From Thermomicrobiales bacterium (GTDB lineage Bacteria; Chloroflexota; Chloroflexia; Thermomicrobiales; UBA6265): a stretch of DNA of 9,215 bases. The notes beneath the pieces are model-generated. The model was not told the origin of the DNA and made no database searches. It was given only the letters and a program-made list of their open reading frames with translations. Location: contig JAUJLY010000085.1 of NCBI GenBank assembly GCA_030447145.1, forward strand, positions 1-9,215, read 5' to 3'. The stretch's first letter is position 1. Each line of letters opens with the position of its first letter. A program made the translations under genes and the position numbers. Positions 7,250 to 9,215 of the stretch are shown piece by piece.

Positions 7250-7613
7250 ATGACATGCATCCTCCTCGTCGATGACGAACCCGACATTCTCACCCTTCTG
7301 GTCGATGTCCTTTGTGGATGGGCATGAGCTGTTCGTTGACCACGACGGGGTAGCGGCGTTGCAGGTGCTGGCCCAGACCGTGGTCGACCTGGTGATCACC
7401 GATACGATGATGCCCAGAAGTGGTGGGGTGGAGCTGATCCGGTCCCTCCGCGAGCATCCCGAGTTCCGGCAGATCCCCGTCATCCTGATGAGTGCGGCCG
7501 CTCGACCTGGCCTGGACGGTCTCGGCACGGTTACCTTCCTGCCCAAGCCGTTCGATCTTGCGGCTCTTCTTCATGCAGTGGAGGAGGCGCTCCGTCGAGT
7601 CACAGGCGAGTGA
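7250..7613 (+). pseudogene. Receiver-domain response regulator, frame broken
   Basis: This is a stand-alone REC protein of about 120 residues, probably taking part in phosphorelay signalling with the upstream KaiC-like ATPase (8-base gap, same strand). From ATG 7250 the frame reads MTCILLVDDEPDILTLLVDV, the canonical REC start with the metal-binding Asp pair, then hits TGA at 7325. The rest, GHELFVDHDG onward, continues in another frame: phosphoacceptor Asp in VITDTMMP (codon near 7401), Ser in ILMSAA and Lys in FLPKPFD. The break lies at the GGG at 7320-7322. Restoring two bases gives the same spacing from the Asp pair to the next motif as in Spo0F; removing one base gives one residue fewer. 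The shorter frame from ATG 7272 lacks the acidic pocket and would not be a working receiver. It may be a pseudogene, a sequence error or, least likely, a programmed shift. Confidence 0.85.
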
Positions 7614-7693
7614 AACGCGGAGAACTCCAAACTCTCAACGATGGCCAGCGGTACGGCTTCTGCTCCCTGCAGGGGCCGTTGTCGTGTCTGTTG

Positions 7694-8029
7694 CTACGCG
7701 TCCATTTCCGCACGGAGGGCATCGACCAGATCGCAGCAGGGGAGGAGGGAGAACCACCACAGACCCTGCTCATCGCGCCAGAGACAGGCCTCGGGGTGGC
7801 TCTTGGGCATGGACCCAACCAGACGAGCGCCGAACGAGGACAACGAGCCATCGGCATCCATCAGGTGGAGCATCATGGTGGCCTGGTGACTGTCCTTATA
7901 CGGGCCGAAGATCGGGTTCGAGGGCAACTGCGCGGCAAAGACCTCAAAGAACATCGCCCGGACGGGTTCGTCCCAGTCCTCAATGTTGCGAATGATGACG
8001 GAGTGCTGCGAACTGTTCTGTTGCTGCAT
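7694..8029 (-). CDS. Small conserved-looking protein of unknown function
   Basis: I do not recognise the family of this 111-residue protein. It is soluble, with no signal peptide or membrane segment. It is Met- and Trp-containing, with segments such as NIEDWDEPVRAMFFEVFAAQ (15-34), FGPYKDSHQATMMLHLMDAD (41-60) and LWRDEQGLWWFSLLPCCD (83-100, with a WW pair and a CC pair). The residue mix looks like a folded domain. The ATG at 8027-8029 is supported by AAGGA 7 bases upstream (plus-strand 8037-8041); the frame extends 9 codons further to a GTG without a site. It is convergent with the receiver gene (80 bases between stops). The overlapping plus-strand 152-codon frame is a shadow. It could belong functionally to the KaiC-like/receiver unit, but position is the only evidence. 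Confidence 0.65.
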   Translation of the reverse strand: MQQQNSSQHSVIIRNIEDWDEPVRAMFFEVFAAQLPSNPIFGPYKDSHQATMMLHLMDADGSLSSFGARLVGSMPKSHPEACLWRDEQGLWWFSLLPCCDLVDALRAEMDA

Positions 8030-8124
8030 GAGATGGTCCTTCGTCGTTTCCATCACAGCACTCGGTAGATCGGTTGCCTCGCGTCCTCGCGTCTGGGAGT
8101 GGGAACCGGAGAGAGGTGAAAATG

Positions 8125-8146
8125 CGCTCCCGGATGTCCGGGAGCG
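8125..8146. terminator. Strong hairpin, possible minus-strand terminator
   Basis: A perfect 10-bp inverted repeat CGCTCCCGGA / TCCGGGAGCG with a 2-base spacer lies between the cyanophycinase stop and the small-protein start. Read on the minus strand it is followed by CATTTTC, a weak T run, so it could end the cyanophycinase transcript. It could equally be an operator or a 5' leader hairpin for the small gene. On the plus strand no T run follows. Confidence 0.45.
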
Positions 8147-8155
8147 TGGTCTATA

Positions 8156-8177
8156 TGACGTTCGCCTGACGTTCGCC
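8156..8177. repeat. Tandem 11-bp direct repeat
   Basis: Two perfect adjacent copies of TGACGTTCGCC occupy 8156-8166 and 8167-8177, 10 bases from the hairpin at 8125-8146. Two copies could arise by simple slippage duplication or form a paired binding site for a regulator of the flanking genes. No other copy is visible in this gap. Confidence 0.6.
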
Positions 8178-8318
8178 GCCTCTGTCTGAAGGATCGGTTA
8201 TATGCCCCTAAAGCAGGGAACGTGCCACCTGTTTTGATTGAACCTTTACTCGAGCGTGGAGATCACCGTTCATCGCCTGTGGTCCTGCAGCAAAGGATCG
8301 ACACCCTACGTAGCCCAA

Positions 8319-9213
8319 TCAGGCTGCCGTGCCGTCCATGATGGTCAGGCGCGTGTTGAGGTCAAAGCGTCGGCCAGGACCAAGGACGGAGAAGCGCGAG
8401 TTGGTAACCGTCAGCACCTCTCCCACCTCGCGCTCGAAGTAGTCGGAGACCACGTTGCGGCCGTCGATCACGGTCACCATGCCACTTGCCAGCACCTCCA
8501 CCATGCCTTCGTTGGTGATGACAACCGCTATGTCCTCGTCCAGCTCAATGCTGAGCAATCCCGGGTTGGAGGCATAGATGGAGAGCAGATGGCCGATCCT
8601 CCCCCGCTCACTGAAGTGCTGGTCGATGATGAGGTCCTGAAGCAATCCGAACCCCGCTGCCAGCTCCACCATATGCTTCCTGGCCGCGGAGCTACCGCTG
8701 TTGCCGGCAAGCCCGGTCCCTCCCAGCATCATGTGACCTGCCAGGATCGAGGCACCGGCGCTGGTCCCCGCGACCACGACCCCCCTCGGCGTTGCGTTCC
8801 CGGATGCATTCCATGGCCAACGTCCCGGTCATCAGCGAAACGAGACGCGCCTGGTCACCGTCGGTGATGAAGATGCCGGACGCGCTGGCGATCAGGTCCG
8901 ACGTGGCATCGCTGTTCGCACCCTCCCGCGTGGCAATGGCGAGCACCTCCACCGACTTCGCGCCGAGCTTGTCGAAGACCTCGGTGTATTGCTGGCCAAT
9001 CTTCTCAGGGGTTTCCGAGGCCGTCGGGATGACCAGGACCCGAGCTTTCTTGCCCCCGGCGAGGTCGATGAAGCGCTGCAGGATCACTTGATTGCTGGTG
9101 GGGTCCTTGTCCTCGGCGCCACCGATGGGCATCACGGGACCCTGGCAGACGCGCCGGACCTCCAATGAGGCAACCGGGTTCGATTCCACGGGGGATCCTG
9201 GGTCATCAGTCAT
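8319..9213 (-). pseudogene. cphB: Cyanophycinase (peptidase S51), frame broken by one base
   Basis: Cyanophycinase hydrolyses the Arg-Asp storage polymer cyanophycin to beta-Asp-Arg dipeptides. Frame one (9213 leftward) carries GPVMPIGGAEDK (25-36), VLVIPTAS and FITDGDQARLVS (115-126), then runs into junk after RERNAEGG. Frame two, from about 8780 leftward, continues VVVAGTSAGAS. Dropping one G of the six-G run (8780-8785) joins them into a 297-residue protein of normal length. It has the whole triad: Ser151 in GTSAGAS, His199 in DQHFSERGR and Glu226 in LDED, with His-Glu spacing as in Synechocystis CphB. Because both halves are well preserved, a sequence error or very recent mutation is likely. 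The start ATG is 2 bases from the window edge, so its ribosome site and any longer N-terminus cannot be seen. No cyanophycin synthetase or dipeptidase is in view. Confidence 0.9.
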
Positions 9214-9215
9214 TG

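Noticed and set aside
6072..7546. Long minus-strand open frames (394 and 381 codons) opposite the KaiC-like gene
   Set aside because: They are shadows of a high-GC gene; the plus frame has both Walker sets and the family motifs.
7610..8068. Plus-strand 152-codon open frame
   Set aside because: It is antisense to the 7694-8029 gene, overlaps it completely, and reads as low-complexity shadow sequence; the minus frame has the ribosome site and better residue mix.

Overview
The window is GC-rich, gene-dense bacterial DNA. The gene families (NYN-domain protein, ROK kinase, F420-type luciferase-like oxidoreductase, double-domain KaiC-like ATPase with a receiver protein, cyanophycinase) and the strong Shine-Dalgarno sites would fit a Chloroflexota (Thermomicrobia-like) or actinobacterium-like organism. 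This is an inference from gene content; there is no rRNA or other marker gene here.

Layout. A rho-independent terminator at 10-34 ends a plus-strand gene lying left of the window, and about 500 bases with no convincing gene follow. Four intact minus-strand genes come next, in transcription order from right to left: an LLM-class oxidoreductase (4928 to 3969), a ROK-family sugar kinase (3888 to 2908), an NYN-domain predicted RNase (2427 to 1438) and an alpha/beta-hydrolase esterase (1394 to 555). The oxidoreductase and kinase may be co-transcribed across an 80-base gap. The NYN protein and esterase are 43 bases apart and look like an operon. A 480-base gap separates the two pairs. Upstream of the oxidoreductase is an 88-base segment closed by a perfect 11-bp inverted repeat (a possible structured leader), then a cluster of TGATCA motifs, then about 600 bases without a supportable gene.

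On the plus strand a double-domain KaiC-like ATPase (5754-7241) is followed 8 bases later by a receiver-domain response regulator (7250-7613). The regulator's reading frame is broken by an indel near 7320. Convergent to it is a small protein of unknown function (8029 to 7694, minus). The right edge holds a cyanophycinase (9213 to 8319, minus) whose frame is broken by one extra G in a six-G run at 8780-8785.

The most useful observations are these: (i) two frameshifts within 1.5 kb, each in an otherwise well-conserved gene and each at a G run, which suggests either sequence error or recent decay; (ii) the KaiC-like ATPase/receiver pair, with no KaiA or KaiB gene in view and with Ala at the position of the second KaiC phosphosite; (iii) the possible structured leader and TGATCA cluster in front of the oxidoreductase. 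I found no CRISPR array, tRNA, rRNA, or intact mobile element, and nothing that I can defend as a wholly new system.
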